Assembly (NCBI GenBank): GCA_031178355.1
Contig: JAPSJC010000006.1
Location: 1-64,000, forward strand
DNA: 64,000 bases
Reading direction: 5' to 3'
Source of the DNA: Ureibacillus sp.
GTDB taxonomy: Bacteria; Bacillota; Bacilli; Bacillales_A; Planococcaceae
The notes below the pieces were generated by a model. That model was not told the DNA's origin. It was given only the letters and a program-made list of their open reading frames with translations, and made no database searches. Positions 31,421 through 42,562 of the stretch are shown one piece after another. Every line of letters begins with the position of its first letter. Within the stretch, counting starts at the first letter, position 1. The position numbers and the translations under genes are program-made.

Positions 31421-31840
31421 ATGCCTACAATTAACCAATTGGTACGTAAGCCTCGTAAATCAAAAATCACGAAATCAAATTCACCAGCGTTAAATAGAGG
31501 ATATAACAGCTTTAAAAAATCTTTAACAGATGTTAAATCACCTCAAAAACGTGGAGTTTGTACTCGTGTTGGTACTATGACACCTAAAAAACCTAACTCA
31601 GCGTTACGTAAATATGCTCGTGTTCGCTTAACTAACCAAATCGAAGTTACAGCTTACATTCCTGGTGAAGGTCACAACTTACAAGAACACAGCGTAGTAT
31701 TAATTCGCGGTGGACGAGTAAAAGACTTACCAGGGGTACGTTACCATATCGTTCGTGGTGCTCTTGATACTGCTGGTGTAAACGGCCGTATGCAATCACG
31801 TTCTTTATATGGAACAAAACGTCCAAAAGAAAAAAAATAA
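31421..31840 (+). CDS. rpsL: ribosomal protein S12
   Basis: Decoding-centre protein of the small subunit, 139 residues. The [11 protein letters not shown] and [13 protein letters not shown] segments have the usual lysines, so streptomycin sensitivity at this locus is expected. GGGAGGAAA precedes the ATG. First of the classic str genes. Confidence 0.97.
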   Translation: MPTINQLVRKPRKSKITKSNSPALNRGYNSFKKSLTDVKSPQKRGVCTRVGTMTPKKPNSALRKYARVRLTNQIEVTAYIPGEGHNLQEHSVVLIRGGRVKDLPGVRYHIVRGALDTAGVNGRMQSRSLYGTKRPKEKK

Positions 31841-31883
31841 TTCAGTTTCTTAAATGATTAGATCGCCTTTGCTAGTTCGTACA

Positions 31884-31925
31884 AGATTTTGAGTTCATAT
31901 GAATCGTGCGCACGGTTCAAAATCT
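31884..31925 (+). other. rpsL-rpsG intercistronic RNA structure
   Basis: AGATTTTGA (31884-31892) pairs with TCAAAATCT (31917-31925), enclosing two small palindromes, TTCATATGAA and CGTGCGCACG. In E. coli S7 represses translation by binding the same intercistronic interval; whether this is an S7 site here is inference. Confidence 0.4.
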
Positions 31926-31990
31926 GAGTATTAAATACAAATGGCAACTTGATTATATAAAAGAGATAATTTTTGAAAGGAGGAAAACAC

Positions 31991-32461
31991 ATGCCTCGTA
32001 AAGGTCCTGTTTCCAAACGTGACGTGTTACCAGATCCAATTTACAATTCAAAACTAGTAACTCGTTTAGTCAATAAAATGATGATTGATGGTAAAAGAGG
32101 TACTTCTGAAAAAATCTTATACGGTGCGTTCCAATTAGTAAAAGAGCGTTCTGGTCAAGAACCATTAGAAGTATTTGAAGCAGCTTTAAATAACGTTATG
32201 CCAGTACTTGAAGTACGCGCTCGTCGTGTTGGTGGTTCTAACTACCAAGTACCAGTTGAAGTTCGTCCAGAACGTCGTATTACTTTAGGTCTTCGTTATT
32301 TAGTTAACTATTCTCGTCTTCGTGGTGAAAAAACTATGGAAGAGCGTTTAGCTAACGAAATTCTTGATGCATCTAATAACACTGGTGCTTCAGTTAAAAA
32401 ACGTGAAGATATGCACAAAATGGCAGAAGCAAACAAAGCATTTGCACACTATCGCTGGTAA
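31991..32461 (+). CDS. rpsG: ribosomal protein S7
   Basis: Primary 16S rRNA head-assembly protein, 156 residues ([20 protein letters not shown] start). ATG 31991 with AAAGGAGGAAA upstream; a frame extending to 31973 runs through the ribosome site and is rejected. Lies between rpsL and fusA. Confidence 0.97.
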   Translation: MPRKGPVSKRDVLPDPIYNSKLVTRLVNKMMIDGKRGTSEKILYGAFQLVKERSGQEPLEVFEAALNNVMPVLEVRARRVGGSNYQVPVEVRPERRITLGLRYLVNYSRLRGEKTMEERLANEILDASNNTGASVKKREDMHKMAEANKAFAHYRW

Positions 32462-32496
32462 TTTAGACTATGTACTAGCAATTTGTTAGTACTAGT

Positions 32497-32617
32497 TTAA
32501 CATCATAATGTTTTTACCCTGATGATGTTAAATGCCTAAGTTAATTCCAAAGTTTTCGTAAAGAATGTAACACGTGTTTACAGGACTTCGAATACTTGGA
32601 TAAAATAAGCTTAGGCA
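32497..32617 (+). other. structured rpsG-fusA spacer
   Basis: Two perfect complementary pairs: TTAACATCA (32497-32505) with TGATGTTAA (32523-32531), and TGCCTAAG (32533-32540) with CTTAGGCA (32610-32617). Neither ends in a T run, so they do not look like terminators. Possible translational or processing control of fusA. Confidence 0.45.
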
Positions 32618-32662
32618 TATTTCTAATATAGTCTAAACCAAACTGGAAGGAGAAAATTTCCT

Positions 32663-34741
32663 ATGAAACGCGAATTCTCACTTGAGAATACTCGTAATAT
32701 CGGAATTATGGCTCATATTGATGCTGGTAAAACAACAACAACTGAGCGTATCCTTTATTACACTGGTAAGATTCATAAAATCGGCGAAACTCATGAAGGT
32801 GCCTCTCAAATGGACTGGATGGAGCAAGAACAAGAACGTGGTATTACAATCACTTCTGCCGCTACAACAGCACAATGGAAAGGTAACCGTGTTAACATCA
32901 TCGATACACCTGGACACGTAGACTTCACTGTTGAAGTTGAACGTTCTTTACGTGTACTTGATGGTGCAGTTACAGTACTTGATGCTCAATCTGGTGTTGA
33001 GCCACAAACTGAAACTGTATGGCGTCAAGCTACAACTTACGGAGTACCACGTATCGTATTCGTTAACAAAATGGATAAAATCGGTGCGGATTTCTTATAT
33101 TCAGTGAAAACACTTCACGAACGTTTACAAGCTAACGCTCATCCAATTCAATTACCAATCGGTGCTGAAGATGAATTCGAAGCTATTATCGATCTAGTTG
33201 AAATGAAAGCTATCTTCTATGGTAATGACCTTGGTACTGATATTCAGGAACGTGAAATTCCAGAAGAACACAAAGCGCAAGCTGAAGAATACCGTGAAAA
33301 ATTAGTTGAAGCTGTTGCAGAGTTAGATGAAGAACTTATGGAGAAATACTTCGCTGGTGAAGAAATTACTACCGAAGAGCTTAAAGCGGGTATCCGTAAA
33401 GCGACACTTTCTGTTCAATTCTATCCAGTAATCTGTGGTACAGCGTTCAAAAACAAAGGTGTTCAATTAATGCTTGATGCTGTAATTGACTATCTACCAG
33501 CTCCAACTGATGTAGAAGCAATTAAAGGTGTTGATGCTGATACAGGTGAAGAAATTGAAAAACATGCAAGCGATGAAGAAGCATTCGCTGCACTTGCTTT
33601 CAAAGTTATGACTGACCCTTATGTTGGTAAATTAACATTCTTCCGTGTGTACTCTGGTGTGTTAGAATCAGGATCATACGTACAAAACTCAACAAAAGGT
33701 AAACGTGAACGTGTAGGTCGTATCCTTCAAATGCACGCAAACTCTCGTGAAGAAATTTCTAAAGTATTCGCTGGTGATATTGCTGCAGCTGTAGGTCTTA
33801 AAGACACTACAACTGGTGACACTTTATGTGACGAGAAAAACCTTGTTATTTTAGAGTCAATGGAATTCCCAGAGCCAGTTATCTCTTTATCAGTTGAACC
33901 AAAATCAAAAGCAGACCAAGATAAAATGGGTCAAGCTTTACAAAAACTTCAAGAAGAAGATCCAACATTCCGTGCACACACTGATCAAGAAACAGGTCAA
34001 ACAATCATCTCAGGTATGGGTGAGCTTCACCTTGATATCTTAGTTGATCGTATGAAGCGTGAATTTAAAGTTGAATGTAACGTAGGTGCTCCTCAAGTAT
34101 CTTACCGTGAAACATTCCGTGGCTCTGCACAAGTGCAAGGTAAATTCACTCGTCAATCTGGTGGTCGTGGTCAATACGGAGATGTATGGATTGAATTCTC
34201 ACCAAACGAAGAAGGAAAAGGTTTCGAGTTTGAAAATGCAGTCGTTGGTGGTGTAGTTCCACGTGAATATATTCCTGCTGTTGAAGCTGGTCTTCGTGAC
34301 TCACTTGACCGTGGTGTAATCGCTGGATATCCATTAATCGATATTAAAGCAAAACTATATGATGGTTCTTACCATGATGTTGACTCGAACGAAATGGCAT
34401 TCAAAATTGCTGCTTCTATGGCGCTTAAAGCTGCTGCATCAAAATGTAACCCAGTACTTTTAGAGCCAATCATGAAAGTTGAAGTTGTAATTCCTGAAGA
34501 ATACCTTGGAGATATCATGGGTAACATTACTTCACGCCGTGGACGCGTAGAAGGTATGGAAGCTCGTGGTAATGCACAAGTTGTTCGTGCTATGGTTCCA
34601 CTTGCTGAAATGTTTGGATATGCAACGACTTTACGTTCTGCAACACAAGGTCGCGGTGTATTCTCAATGGTATTTGATCATTATGAAGAAGTACCAAAAT
34701 CAATTTCAGAAGAAATTGTCAAAAAAAATAAAGGTGAATAA
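32663..34741 (+). CDS. fusA: FusA, elongation factor G
   Basis: Translocation GTPase, 692 residues. G1 AHIDAGKT (17-24), G3 DTPGHVDF and G4 NKMD are intact, followed by domains II-V ending in the conserved [19 protein letters not shown] precedes the ATG. Downstream of rpsG in the str operon. Confidence 0.98.
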   Translation: MKREFSLENTRNIGIMAHIDAGKTTTTERILYYTGKIHKIGETHEGASQMDWMEQEQERGITITSAATTAQWKGNRVNIIDTPGHVDFTVEVERSLRVLDGAVTVLDAQSGVEPQTETVWRQATTYGVPRIVFVNKMDKIGADFLYSVKTLHERLQANAHPIQLPIGAEDEFEAIIDLVEMKAIFYGNDLGTDIQEREIPEEHKAQAEEYREKLVEAVAELDEELMEKYFAGEEITTEELKAGIRKATLSVQFYPVICGTAFKNKGVQLMLDAVIDYLPAPTDVEAIKGVDADTGEEIEKHASDEEAFAALAFKVMTDPYVGKLTFFRVYSGVLESGSYVQNSTKGKRERVGRILQMHANSREEISKVFAGDIAAAVGLKDTTTGDTLCDEKNLVILESMEFPEPVISLSVEPKSKADQDKMGQALQKLQEEDPTFRAHTDQETGQTIISGMGELHLDILVDRMKREFKVECNVGAPQVSYRETFRGSAQVQGKFTRQSGGRGQYGDVWIEFSPNEEGKGFEFENAVVGGVVPREYIPAVEAGLRDSLDRGVIAGYPLIDIKAKLYDGSYHDVDSNEMAFKIAASMALKAAASKCNPVLLEPIMKVEVVIPEEYLGDIMGNITSRRGRVEGMEARGNAQVVRAMVPLAEMFGYATTLRSATQGRGVFSMVFDHYEEVPKSISEEIVKKNKGE

Positions 34742-34874
34742 TATTAATTGAAATTTCACCTTGCATCAAGTATAAATAATTTGTAAGCTATGATTGTTTG
34801 GTTAGAATGTATATTCAAACCAAGCAGTTATAACATAAAAAAACAATAAAACAGATTATAGGAGGCTTTCTCTA

Positions 34875-36062
34875 ATGGCTAAAGAAAAATTTGACCGTTC
34901 GAAAACGCATGCTAACATTGGTACAATCGGACACGTTGACCATGGTAAAACTACATTAACTGCTGCAATCGCTACAGTTCTTTCTAAAAAAATGGGTGGT
35001 ACAGCTAAATCTTACGCTGATATCGACAACGCTCCAGAAGAAAAAGAACGTGGTATCACAATCAATACTTCTCACGTAGAGTATGAAACTGAATCTCGTC
35101 ACTATGCACACGTTGACTGCCCAGGACATGCTGACTATGTTAAAAACATGATCACTGGTGCTGCTCAAATGGACGGCGGTATCTTAGTAGTTTCTGCTGC
35201 TGATGGCCCAATGCCACAAACTCGTGAGCACATTCTTTTATCTCGTCAAGTAGGTGTACCATACTTAGTAGTATTCTTAAACAAATGTGATATGGTAGAC
35301 GACGAAGAATTATTAGAATTAGTTGAAATGGAAGTACGTGACTTACTATCTGAATACAACTTCCCTGGCGATGACATTCCTGTAATCAAAGGTTCTGCTC
35401 TTAAAGCTCTTGAAGGTGAACCAGAATGGGAAGAAAAAATCGTTGAATTAATGGATGCTGTTGATAGCTATATCCCAACTCCAGAACGTCAAACTGACAA
35501 ACCATTCATGATGCCAGTAGAGGACGTATTCTCTATCACTGGTCGTGGTACAGTTGCTACTGGTCGTGTAGAACGCGGTCAAGTTAAAGTTGGTGACGTA
35601 ATCGAAATTATCGGTCTTGCTGAAGAAGCTAAATCTACAACTGTAACTGGTGTAGAAATGTTCCGTAAGTTATTAGACTATGCTGAAGCTGGAGACAACA
35701 TCGGAGCTTTATTACGTGGTGTTGCTCGTGAAGATATTCAACGTGGACAAGTATTAGCTAAACCAGGCTCAATCACTCCACATACAACTTTCAAAGCTGA
35801 AGTTTACGTTTTATCAAAAGAAGAAGGTGGACGTCATACTCCATTCTTCTCTAACTACCGTCCTCAGTTCTACTTCCGTACAACTGACGTAACTGGTGTT
35901 ATCAACTTACCAGAAGGCGTAGAAATGGTTATGCCTGGTGACAACATTGAAATGTCTGTAGAACTAATTTCTCCAATCGCTCTTGAAGAAGGTACTAAAT
36001 TCTCTATCCGTGAGGGTGGACGTACTGTAGGCGCTGGTGTAGTAGCTACTATCGAAAAATAA
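34875..36062 (+). CDS. tuf: Tuf, elongation factor Tu
   Basis: Delivers aminoacyl-tRNA to the ribosome, 395 residues. G1 GHVDHGKT (19-26), DCPGHADY, and NKCDMVDD motifs are present. TAGGAGGC precedes the ATG. The strong terminator right after it ends the str operon; the next 3.6 kb are not part of the usual superoperon. Confidence 0.98.
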   Translation: MAKEKFDRSKTHANIGTIGHVDHGKTTLTAAIATVLSKKMGGTAKSYADIDNAPEEKERGITINTSHVEYETESRHYAHVDCPGHADYVKNMITGAAQMDGGILVVSAADGPMPQTREHILLSRQVGVPYLVVFLNKCDMVDDEELLELVEMEVRDLLSEYNFPGDDIPVIKGSALKALEGEPEWEEKIVELMDAVDSYIPTPERQTDKPFMMPVEDVFSITGRGTVATGRVERGQVKVGDVIEIIGLAEEAKSTTVTGVEMFRKLLDYAEAGDNIGALLRGVAREDIQRGQVLAKPGSITPHTTFKAEVYVLSKEEGGRHTPFFSNYRPQFYFRTTDVTGVINLPEGVEMVMPGDNIEMSVELISPIALEEGTKFSIREGGRTVGAGVVATIEK

Positions 36063-36076
36063 TAATCTGCAATTCT

Positions 36077-36117
36077 AACCAACTCCTGGGGACGCCCTAG
36101 AGTTGGTTTTTTCTTTT
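36077..36117 (+). terminator. Rho-independent terminator after tuf
   Basis: AACCAACTC/GAGTTGGTT arms with further pairing inside, followed by TTTTTTCTTTTT. Confidence 0.9.
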
Positions 36118-36159
36118 TAATTTATTTCTTGAATTTCGACATTAATCGAAGGTGTTATT

Positions 36160-36760
36160 TTGAATGTAAAAGTTATTTTAATTGAAGATGATCAATCAAT
36201 TTTTTAAACAGTTCGAGAACGTTTTTGCAATGGACTATGAAGGTAGTAAGAACAACAAATTCCAAAAAGTGATTGGTTATTTTATCGAGAAAATGACTCA
36301 TCTAGCTCTTACTGATATTCAGTTACGTGCATATGATGGCTTCCATTGGGGCAAAGAAATACGAGTAATTTCAAATGCGCCTATAATAATATGATCATTT
36401 CAAGATTCTCCAATGGATAGTTATGGCCATGCAAATGGGTGCCGACGATTTTATTCAAAAGCTATTACATATGGATGTTCTTTTAGCAAAAGTACAAGCG
36501 TTATTTAGGCGAACTTATGATTATGTGGAAGTACATACTGATATTTAAATTATTGATTATAAAAAAGATACAATAACAAACGATTTAACTTACTAAAAAT
36601 GAACTATTTATATTACGAGTTCTTTTACAATCTCATAATCAGATTGTTTCTAGGGATGAGCTTATGCGTAAATTAGGGGATGATGAAAGGTTAGTAAATG
36701 ATAATACATTATCTTTTAACATCAATCGTCTGGTTTAGTATTAAGGTGGCAGTTACAATA
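36160..36760 (+). pseudogene. decayed OmpR-type response regulator (BceR-like)
   Basis: Starts plausibly at TTG (36160) with VKVILIEDDQSIF, the acidic receiver pocket, then hits TAA. Later pieces continue in other frames: ALTDIQLRAYDGFHWGKEIR (phospho-acceptor Asp region), MQMGADDFIQK, and a winged-helix part with QIVSRDELMRKLGDD and NDNTLSFNINRLV before more stops. Several frameshifts and stop codons make it non-functional. Order and sequence point to the regulator of a bacitracin/peptide-sensing Bce system. Confidence 0.8.
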
Positions 36761-36772
36761 TAGAGGTAATCC

Positions 36773-37390
36773 ATGTTGACTTTATTTTTAAGAGAGCGTA
36801 GATACCTTTTTTCCTAATTGTCCTCCTATTCGTGAACATATTATTCTATCTTGATATAGGTTTGTTAGTGGTTCGGTTGATTATTTTAATTTAGAAATAA
36901 TATCTTTATTCACAGTATTTCTTTTATGGCATTATAAAAATGAAGTAAACTAGTTTAAAAAATTTCCTAGGAAATATATATGAAAATAACTTTAACGTGA
37001 TACAAACCAACAATTTTTCTCCATTTCAATGGAAGTACAGAGATGTACTTTATGAACTGATTCAACAGAAAGACAATATACTAAATAACACAAAGATAAA
37101 AGTGCAAGGGAATACGGATGATACTCTCGAGTTATGAAAATATAGAAGTACATATATACACAGAAGTAGATTTGCACAATTATATACTTTTACACAGATT
37201 CATGGTGTTGGAATTAATAGTGGTGATTTACCTAGAGTATTTCAAAAATTGTTTACAGGTACTATAGGGAGAGAGTCCAAATATTATTCTTAAAGTGCTG
37301 CAAAACGACTTTGCTTGACGTTCTATGCTCTATTGATTATCCGTCAGAAGGTATGGTGGAGATTAAGGTCAAAATTCAAGAGGAATGAAA
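36773..37390 (+). pseudogene. decayed BceS-like sensor histidine kinase
   Basis: ATG 36773 opens MLTLFLRERRYLF, then a frameshift; membrane-helix text (FLIVLLFVNILFYLDIG) follows in another frame, as in short intramembrane-sensing kinases. Far downstream the ATPase G-box survives as HGVGINSGDLPRVFQKLFTGT. The region between, including the phosphohistidine box, is no longer readable in any frame. Adjacent to the regulator remnant, so the two formed one two-component system. Confidence 0.7.
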
Positions 37391-37500
37391 GAAAAAGATT
37401 TAGCTTCCTTTAGACGAGACCAGTAAGGATTATCTTCCAAGACTATAATTTACTTGATACATTGACAGGAAGGAAATTGTTGAAGGAACACCTTTATGTA
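37385..37500 (+). pseudogene. fragment of BceA-like ABC transporter ATPase
   Basis: Only an internal piece remains: MKEKDLASFRRDQ, stop and frameshift, then IFQDYNLLDTLTG, matching the Q-loop region of MacB/BceA-type ATPases. Walker A, signature and Walker B are all gone, so most of the gene has been deleted. Confidence 0.7.
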
Positions 37501-37529
37501 TACTCCACAACCCTATGAACAATTACGAA

Positions 37530-37905
37530 GGGTAATATAGCAACTTTTGGCATAACTATGTTTGTTACTTCCTTTTAGAATTGGCATTCTTATTAACAAC
37601 AGGGAGTATATTATACTTTAAACAGATGGCAGAAGCAGAAGATGAAAAAGGTAGCTATACTACATTAAGAAACATGGGCTTTTCAACAACTGATATTAGA
37701 GGTATTTATGCAAAACAGTTATTTGGTTTTGGTGTGTCTTTTTTAATTGGTCTATTGCATCGTATCTTTGCAGTAAAATCTGGGTGGTTTTTATTTGGAA
37801 CAGAATTAAAGCACCACTAATCACTACAATGACTATATATATTCTCATGTATGCAATAATTTCGATCCAGTATTATAAAAGGTTTGTTAAAAATTCAATA
37901 TAATA
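37530..37905 (+). pseudogene. C-terminal fragment of BceB-like FtsX permease
   Basis: A readable stretch (GSILYFKQMAEAEDEKGSYT, LRNMGFSTTDIRGIYAKQLF, AVKSGWFLFGTELK) matches the last third of BceB permeases before a stop and frameshift; residual hydrophobic text continues to a tandem stop near 37903. A 79-codon open frame (37581-37820) survives, but it lacks a ribosome site and most of the protein. It completes the fossil BceR-S-A-B order. Confidence 0.75.
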
Positions 37906-37914
37906 GAAGAAAGT

Positions 37915-37955
37915 CGTTATAATATCTGAATCTACTGAATATTATAACGTTTTTT
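37915..37955 (+). terminator. Rho-independent terminator after the fossil Bce module
   Basis: Perfect 11-base-pair stem CGTTATAATAT/ATATTATAACG followed by TTTTTT. It is intact although the genes before it have decayed. Confidence 0.88.
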
Positions 37956-37961
37956 AACATA

Positions 37962-37990
37962 TTGACATTTATTTTATTTGCTATTACACT
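37962..37990 (+). promoter_or_regulatory. promoter of the YuiF-like transporter
   Basis: TTGACA (37962-37967), 17-base spacer, TACACT (37985-37990), 43 bases before the start codon. Confidence 0.75.
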
Positions 37991-38033
37991 TTAACACATC
38001 ATCAATTTAGCAGAGGAAAGTGTGAGGTACATC

Positions 38034-39350
38034 ATGAATGCAGTCATAATAGCAGTAGTCGTAATGTTAGTTTTAAGTTTATTACGTGTTAATGTAGTAA
38101 TTTCTTTGGTTTTGGGTGCCGTCATTGGTGGTTTAACAGCTGGTATGTCTTTACCGGATACTATCACTGCATTCCACAATGGACTAGGGAATGGTGCACA
38201 AGTAGCTCTAAGTTATGGGTTACTAGGAGGATTTGCAATTGCCATTTCAAAAACAGGAATTACTGAAATTTTTATAGATAAGATTTTAAAATTAGTCCGT
38301 CAAAATGGAGAAACAGAAAAGAAGGGGTACATTAAGGCACTTATATTCTTCTTCTTATTATTAATGGCAATCTTTTCGCAGAATTTAATACCAATTCATA
38401 TTGCATTTATTCCATTATTAGTACCACCGATATTGAAAATTTTAAACATACTAGAAGTTGATCGCCGATTAATTGCGTGTATCCTAACATTTGGTTTAGT
38501 TACACCCTATATGCTATTACCTTATGGTTTCGGTTTTATCTATCGTGATATTCTAGCAACACAAATAGGGTTATCTGGGCTAGAGGTCAATATTAATGAT
38601 TTTACAAAAGCAATGGCTATACCAGCCTTAGGAATGTTACTTGGTTTAATTGTCGCTTTCTTCACTTACAGAAAACCAAGAGTATATAAAACTATTCAAG
38701 TGGAAGAAGAGAAACTTGAAGTTACTGTTAAAACACGTAACATTATATTCACGATGTTATCATTGATCATTGCAGTTGTTATTCAGATTATAACTGGTTC
38801 TATGATCGTAGGTGCACTTTCGGGTATTCTTGTGTTGTATATAACTGGTGCACTAAAATGGAATGATGCGGATGTTATATTGTCTGATGGAATGCGAATG
38901 ATGGCTTTTATAGGATTTGTAATCATCGCTGCTAATGGATTTTCATCAGTAATCAATGCAACTGGAGATGTAGAAAGTTTAGTAGGGAATACTTTAGACA
39001 TTGTAAACGGTAATGTCAGTTTAGCTGTATTACTAATGTTAATAGTAGGCCTAGTTGTCACAATGGGTATAGGTTCTTCATTTGCAACGATTCCAATTGT
39101 AGCAGCTATATTTGTTCCATTAGCTATAGAATTAGGATTAAGTGAATTAGCTATCATCGCTCTAATAGGGACAGCAGGGGCATTAGGTGATGCGGGTTCG
39201 CCTGCTTCTGACTCAACTTTAGGACCTACATCTGGGCTAAATGCAGATGGGCAACATAATCATATATGGGATTCAGTAGTACCAACATTCATATTTTATA
39301 ACATTCCCTTAGTGGTATTCGGTTGGTTAGCTATTATGTTTGTACTGTAG
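38034..39350 (+). CDS. yuiF: YuiF-like Na+/H+ antiporter-family transporter
   Basis: 438-residue integral membrane protein of the NhaC-type/ion-transporter superfamily with about 11-12 helices. The C-terminal GDAGSPASDSTLGPTSGLNA signature and GIGSSFATIPI closely resemble B. subtilis YuiF as I recall it. Substrate is uncertain (sodium/proton or amino-acid exchange). ATG 38034 with GTGAGG 6 bases upstream is preferred to GTG 38022. Monocistronic, with its own promoter and terminator, lodged between tuf and rpsJ. Confidence 0.88.
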   Translation: MNAVIIAVVVMLVLSLLRVNVVISLVLGAVIGGLTAGMSLPDTITAFHNGLGNGAQVALSYGLLGGFAIAISKTGITEIFIDKILKLVRQNGETEKKGYIKALIFFFLLLMAIFSQNLIPIHIAFIPLLVPPILKILNILEVDRRLIACILTFGLVTPYMLLPYGFGFIYRDILATQIGLSGLEVNINDFTKAMAIPALGMLLGLIVAFFTYRKPRVYKTIQVEEEKLEVTVKTRNIIFTMLSLIIAVVIQIITGSMIVGALSGILVLYITGALKWNDADVILSDGMRMMAFIGFVIIAANGFSSVINATGDVESLVGNTLDIVNGNVSLAVLLMLIVGLVVTMGIGSSFATIPIVAAIFVPLAIELGLSELAIIALIGTAGALGDAGSPASDSTLGPTSGLNADGQHNHIWDSVVPTFIFYNIPLVVFGWLAIMFVL

Positions 39351-39356
39351 TAATAA

Positions 39357-39386
39357 AGTAGCCTTTTTAATAAAGGCTACTTTTTT
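39357..39386 (+). terminator. Rho-independent terminator after yuiF
   Basis: Perfect AGTAGCCTTT/AAAGGCTACT stem with a 5-base loop and six T. Confidence 0.92.
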
Positions 39387-39546
39387 ATGTTGTTGAAAAG
39401 TTGTTAACTCAAATTACCAGTATAAAATTTAGATAAAACAATTGAATACTGCGTGTATATTATATATACTGTTTAAGGTCTAGTGAAAAAGATTAGCAGA
39501 AAGAGATATACAAACATAACAATAATAAAGAATTTAGCAAAAATGC

Positions 39547-39575
39547 TTGCTTATTCTTTTTTTATTGTATATAAT
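39547..39575 (+). promoter_or_regulatory. S10 operon promoter
   Basis: TTGCTT (39547-39552), 17-base spacer, TATAAT (39570-39575). The start would fall near 39582, giving a leader of about 120 bases before rpsJ. The stretch from 39387 to 39546 holds no gene. Confidence 0.8.
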
Positions 39576-39580
39576 GTTGA

Positions 39581-40012
<432 letters not shown>

Positions 40013-40062
40013 TGGTAAAAACAAATAGAAAAACTTTTTAAATATCACAGGAGGTGTGACAA

Positions 40063-40692
40063 ATGACTAAAGGAATCTTAGGTAGAAAAATCGGTATGAC
40101 TCAAGTTTTCGCTGAAAATGGAGATTTAATCCCTGTAACAGTTATCGAAGCTGCTCCAAACGTAGTACTTCAAAAGAAAACAGTCGAAACTGATGGCTAC
40201 GAAGCAATCCAAGTTGGTTTCGAAGATAAGCGCGTTAAGCTTTCTAATAAACCACAACAAGGTCACGTAGCAAAAGCGAATACTGCTCCTAAGCGCTTCA
40301 TTCGTGAATTCCGTAACGTAAATGTTACAGAATACGAAGTTGGTCAAGAAGTCAAAGTAGAAATTTTCGCTGAAGGCGATGTTGTAGATGTAACTGGAGT
40401 TACTAAAGGTAAAGGTTTCCAAGGTGTTATTAAACGTCACGGACAATCTCGCGGACCTATGGCCCACGGTTCTCGTTACCACCGTCGTCCTGGTTCAATG
40501 GGGCCAGTTGCTCCGAACCGCGTATTCAAGCAAAAGAAATTACCTGGTCAAATGGGTGGTACTGTTGTAACAATCCAAAATTTACATATTGTAAAAGTGG
40601 ATGCAGAACGCAACTTGCTACTAGTTAAAGGTAATGTTCCTGGTTCTAAAAAAGCATTAGTTACAGTTAAAACAGCTGTAAAATCTAAATAA
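40063..40692 (+). CDS. rplC: ribosomal protein L3
   Basis: Early-binding large-subunit protein whose loop reaches the peptidyl-transferase centre. 209 residues; [10 protein letters not shown] start and the conserved [13 protein letters not shown] loop ([13 protein letters not shown] region) are present. AGGAGGTG precedes the ATG. Confidence 0.97.
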   Translation: MTKGILGRKIGMTQVFAENGDLIPVTVIEAAPNVVLQKKTVETDGYEAIQVGFEDKRVKLSNKPQQGHVAKANTAPKRFIREFRNVNVTEYEVGQEVKVEIFAEGDVVDVTGVTKGKGFQGVIKRHGQSRGPMAHGSRYHRRPGSMGPVAPNRVFKQKKLPGQMGGTVVTIQNLHIVKVDAERNLLLVKGNVPGSKKALVTVKTAVKSK

Positions 40693-40718
40693 TCTCTTTA
40701 AGAAAGGAGGAAACAGGA

Positions 40719-41342
40719 ATGACAAAGGTATCTGTACTTAGTCAAACTGGTGCTTCAGTTGGTGAAATCGAATTAAACGATGCGATTTTCGGAATCGAAC
40801 CAAATGAAGCAGTATTATTCGACGCAGTAATCGCTCAACGCGCTTCTCTACGTCAAGGTAATCACAAAGTAAAAAACCGTTCTGAAGTTGCTGGTGGTGG
40901 ACGTAAACCATGGCGTCAAAAAGGAACTGGTCGTGCTCGTCAAGGATCTATCCGCTCTCCACAATGGCGTGGTGGTGGTACTGTATTCGGACCAACTCCA
41001 AGAAGCTACAGCTATAAATTACCAAAGAAAGTTCGCCGTCTAGCTCTTAAATCAGCTTTATCAGCTAAAGTTGGAGAACAAAACTTCTTAGTTCTTGATG
41101 CATTACAATTAAATGCACCAAAAACAAAAGATTTCAAAGCAATTTTAGGTAACTTAAACCTAAACAAAAAAGCATTATTTGTTACTGCTGAAGTGGATGA
41201 AAACATTGCATTATCTGCTCGTAACATCCCTGGTGTAACAGTTTTAACAGCTTCTGGAATCAACGTTCTTGATCTAGTAGGTCACGAAAAAGTTGTATTC
41301 ACAAAAGCTGCAGTAGAAAAAGTTGAGGAGGTGCTTGGATAA
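40719..41342 (+). CDS. rplD: ribosomal protein L4
   Basis: Large-subunit protein lining the exit tunnel; in E. coli it represses its own S10 operon. 207 residues; tunnel-loop segment [20 protein letters not shown] is unmodified. AGAAAGGAGG precedes the ATG. Its stop overlaps the rplW start (TAATG). Confidence 0.97.
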   Translation: MTKVSVLSQTGASVGEIELNDAIFGIEPNEAVLFDAVIAQRASLRQGNHKVKNRSEVAGGGRKPWRQKGTGRARQGSIRSPQWRGGGTVFGPTPRSYSYKLPKKVRRLALKSALSAKVGEQNFLVLDALQLNAPKTKDFKAILGNLNLNKKALFVTAEVDENIALSARNIPGVTVLTASGINVLDLVGHEKVVFTKAAVEKVEEVLG

Positions 41343-41620
41343 TGGAAGCACGTGATATTCTAAAACGTCCGGTCATTACTGAGCGTTCTTCTGAGCTTAT
41401 GGCTGAGAAAAAATACACTTTCGAAGTTGATGTTCGTGCGAACAAAACTGAAGTAAAAGACGCTGTTGAAGAAATCTTTGGAGTAAAAGTTGAAAAAGTA
41501 AACATCATGAACTACAAAGGTAAATACAAACGCGTTGGTAAATTCGGTGGTTACACAAACAAACGTCGTAAAGCGATTGTTAAATTAACTGCTGATTCTA
41601 ACGAAATCGAAATCTTTTAA
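41342..41620 (+). CDS. rplW: ribosomal protein L23
   Basis: Exit-site protein that docks SRP and trigger factor. 92 residues, [17 protein letters not shown] start. Ribosome site GAGGAGGTG lies within the end of rplD, and the start shares a base with its stop, implying coupling. Confidence 0.97.
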   Translation: MEARDILKRPVITERSSELMAEKKYTFEVDVRANKTEVKDAVEEIFGVKVEKVNIMNYKGKYKRVGKFGGYTNKRRKAIVKLTADSNEIEIF

Positions 41621-41672
41621 TATATAGATCCGTCAGGATTAGATATGAACAATCAAGAAGGAGGGAAAACAC

Positions 41673-42503
41673 ATGGCGATAAAAAAGTATAAACCAACCT
41701 CAAATGGTCGTCGTAACATGACGTCATCTGACTTTGCGGAAATCACTGCAACAAAACCTGAGAAATCATTACTTGCTCCTAAAAAACGCAAAGCTGGTCG
41801 TAATAACCAAGGTAAAATTACTGTTCGTCATCACGGTGGTGGTCACAAACGTCAATACCGTATTATTGACTTTAAACGTGTGAAAGATGGCATTCCTGGA
41901 CGCGTTGCCACTATCGAATATGATCCAAACCGCTCAGCTAACATTGCATTAATCAATTACGCTGATGGTGAAAAAACATACATCCTAGCTCCAAAAGGGT
42001 TAGAAGTAGGTCAAACAATCGTTTCTGGACCAGAAGCTGATATTAAAGTAGGTAACGCATTACCTCTTATCAATATCCCAATGGGTACTACGATTCATAA
42101 CATCGAGTTAAAACCTGGTAAAGGCGGACAATTAGTACGTTCAGCTGGTACTTCTGCTCAAGTACTTGGACGTGAAGGTAAATATGTAATCGTTCGTTTA
42201 CAATCTGGTGAAGTACGTCTAGTGTTAGCTACTTGCCGTGCAACAATCGGTCAAGTTGGTAATGAACAACATGAACTTATCAACATTGGTAAAGCAGGTC
42301 GTTCTCGTTGGTTAGGTAAACGTCCAACTGTACGTGGATCTGTAATGAACCCTAATGATCACCCACACGGTGGTGGTGAAGGTCGTTCTCCAATCGGACG
42401 TAAATCTCCAATGACACCTTGGGGTAAACCGGCTCTTGGTTACAAAACTCGTAAGAAAAAGAATAAAACTAGCAAGTTAATTATTCGTAGTCGTAAAAAA
42501 TAA
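41673..42503 (+). CDS. rplB: ribosomal protein L2
   Basis: Subunit-association and peptidyl-transferase assembly protein, 276 residues. The conserved [18 protein letters not shown] segment with the critical histidine is present. AGGAGGGAAA precedes the ATG. Confidence 0.98.
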   Translation: MAIKKYKPTSNGRRNMTSSDFAEITATKPEKSLLAPKKRKAGRNNQGKITVRHHGGGHKRQYRIIDFKRVKDGIPGRVATIEYDPNRSANIALINYADGEKTYILAPKGLEVGQTIVSGPEADIKVGNALPLINIPMGTTIHNIELKPGKGGQLVRSAGTSAQVLGREGKYVIVRLQSGEVRLVLATCRATIGQVGNEQHELINIGKAGRSRWLGKRPTVRGSVMNPNDHPHGGGEGRSPIGRKSPMTPWGKPALGYKTRKKKNKTSKLIIRSRKK

Positions 42504-42562
42504 GTGATGGAACTACGGTACGGTAAACCGGCCGTGGTGATGTCACGGAGGGAGGTTCCTAA

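Noticed and set aside
31560-31740. Streptomycin-resistance changes in S12
   Set aside because: Both key lysine regions are wild type.
36182-36394. 70-codon open frame as a gene
   Set aside because: It is a frameshifted piece of the receiver domain of the decayed response regulator.
37581-37820. 79-codon open frame as a functional small membrane protein
   Set aside because: Sequence is the interior of a BceB-type permease with missing N-terminus and frameshifted end; treated as pseudogene.
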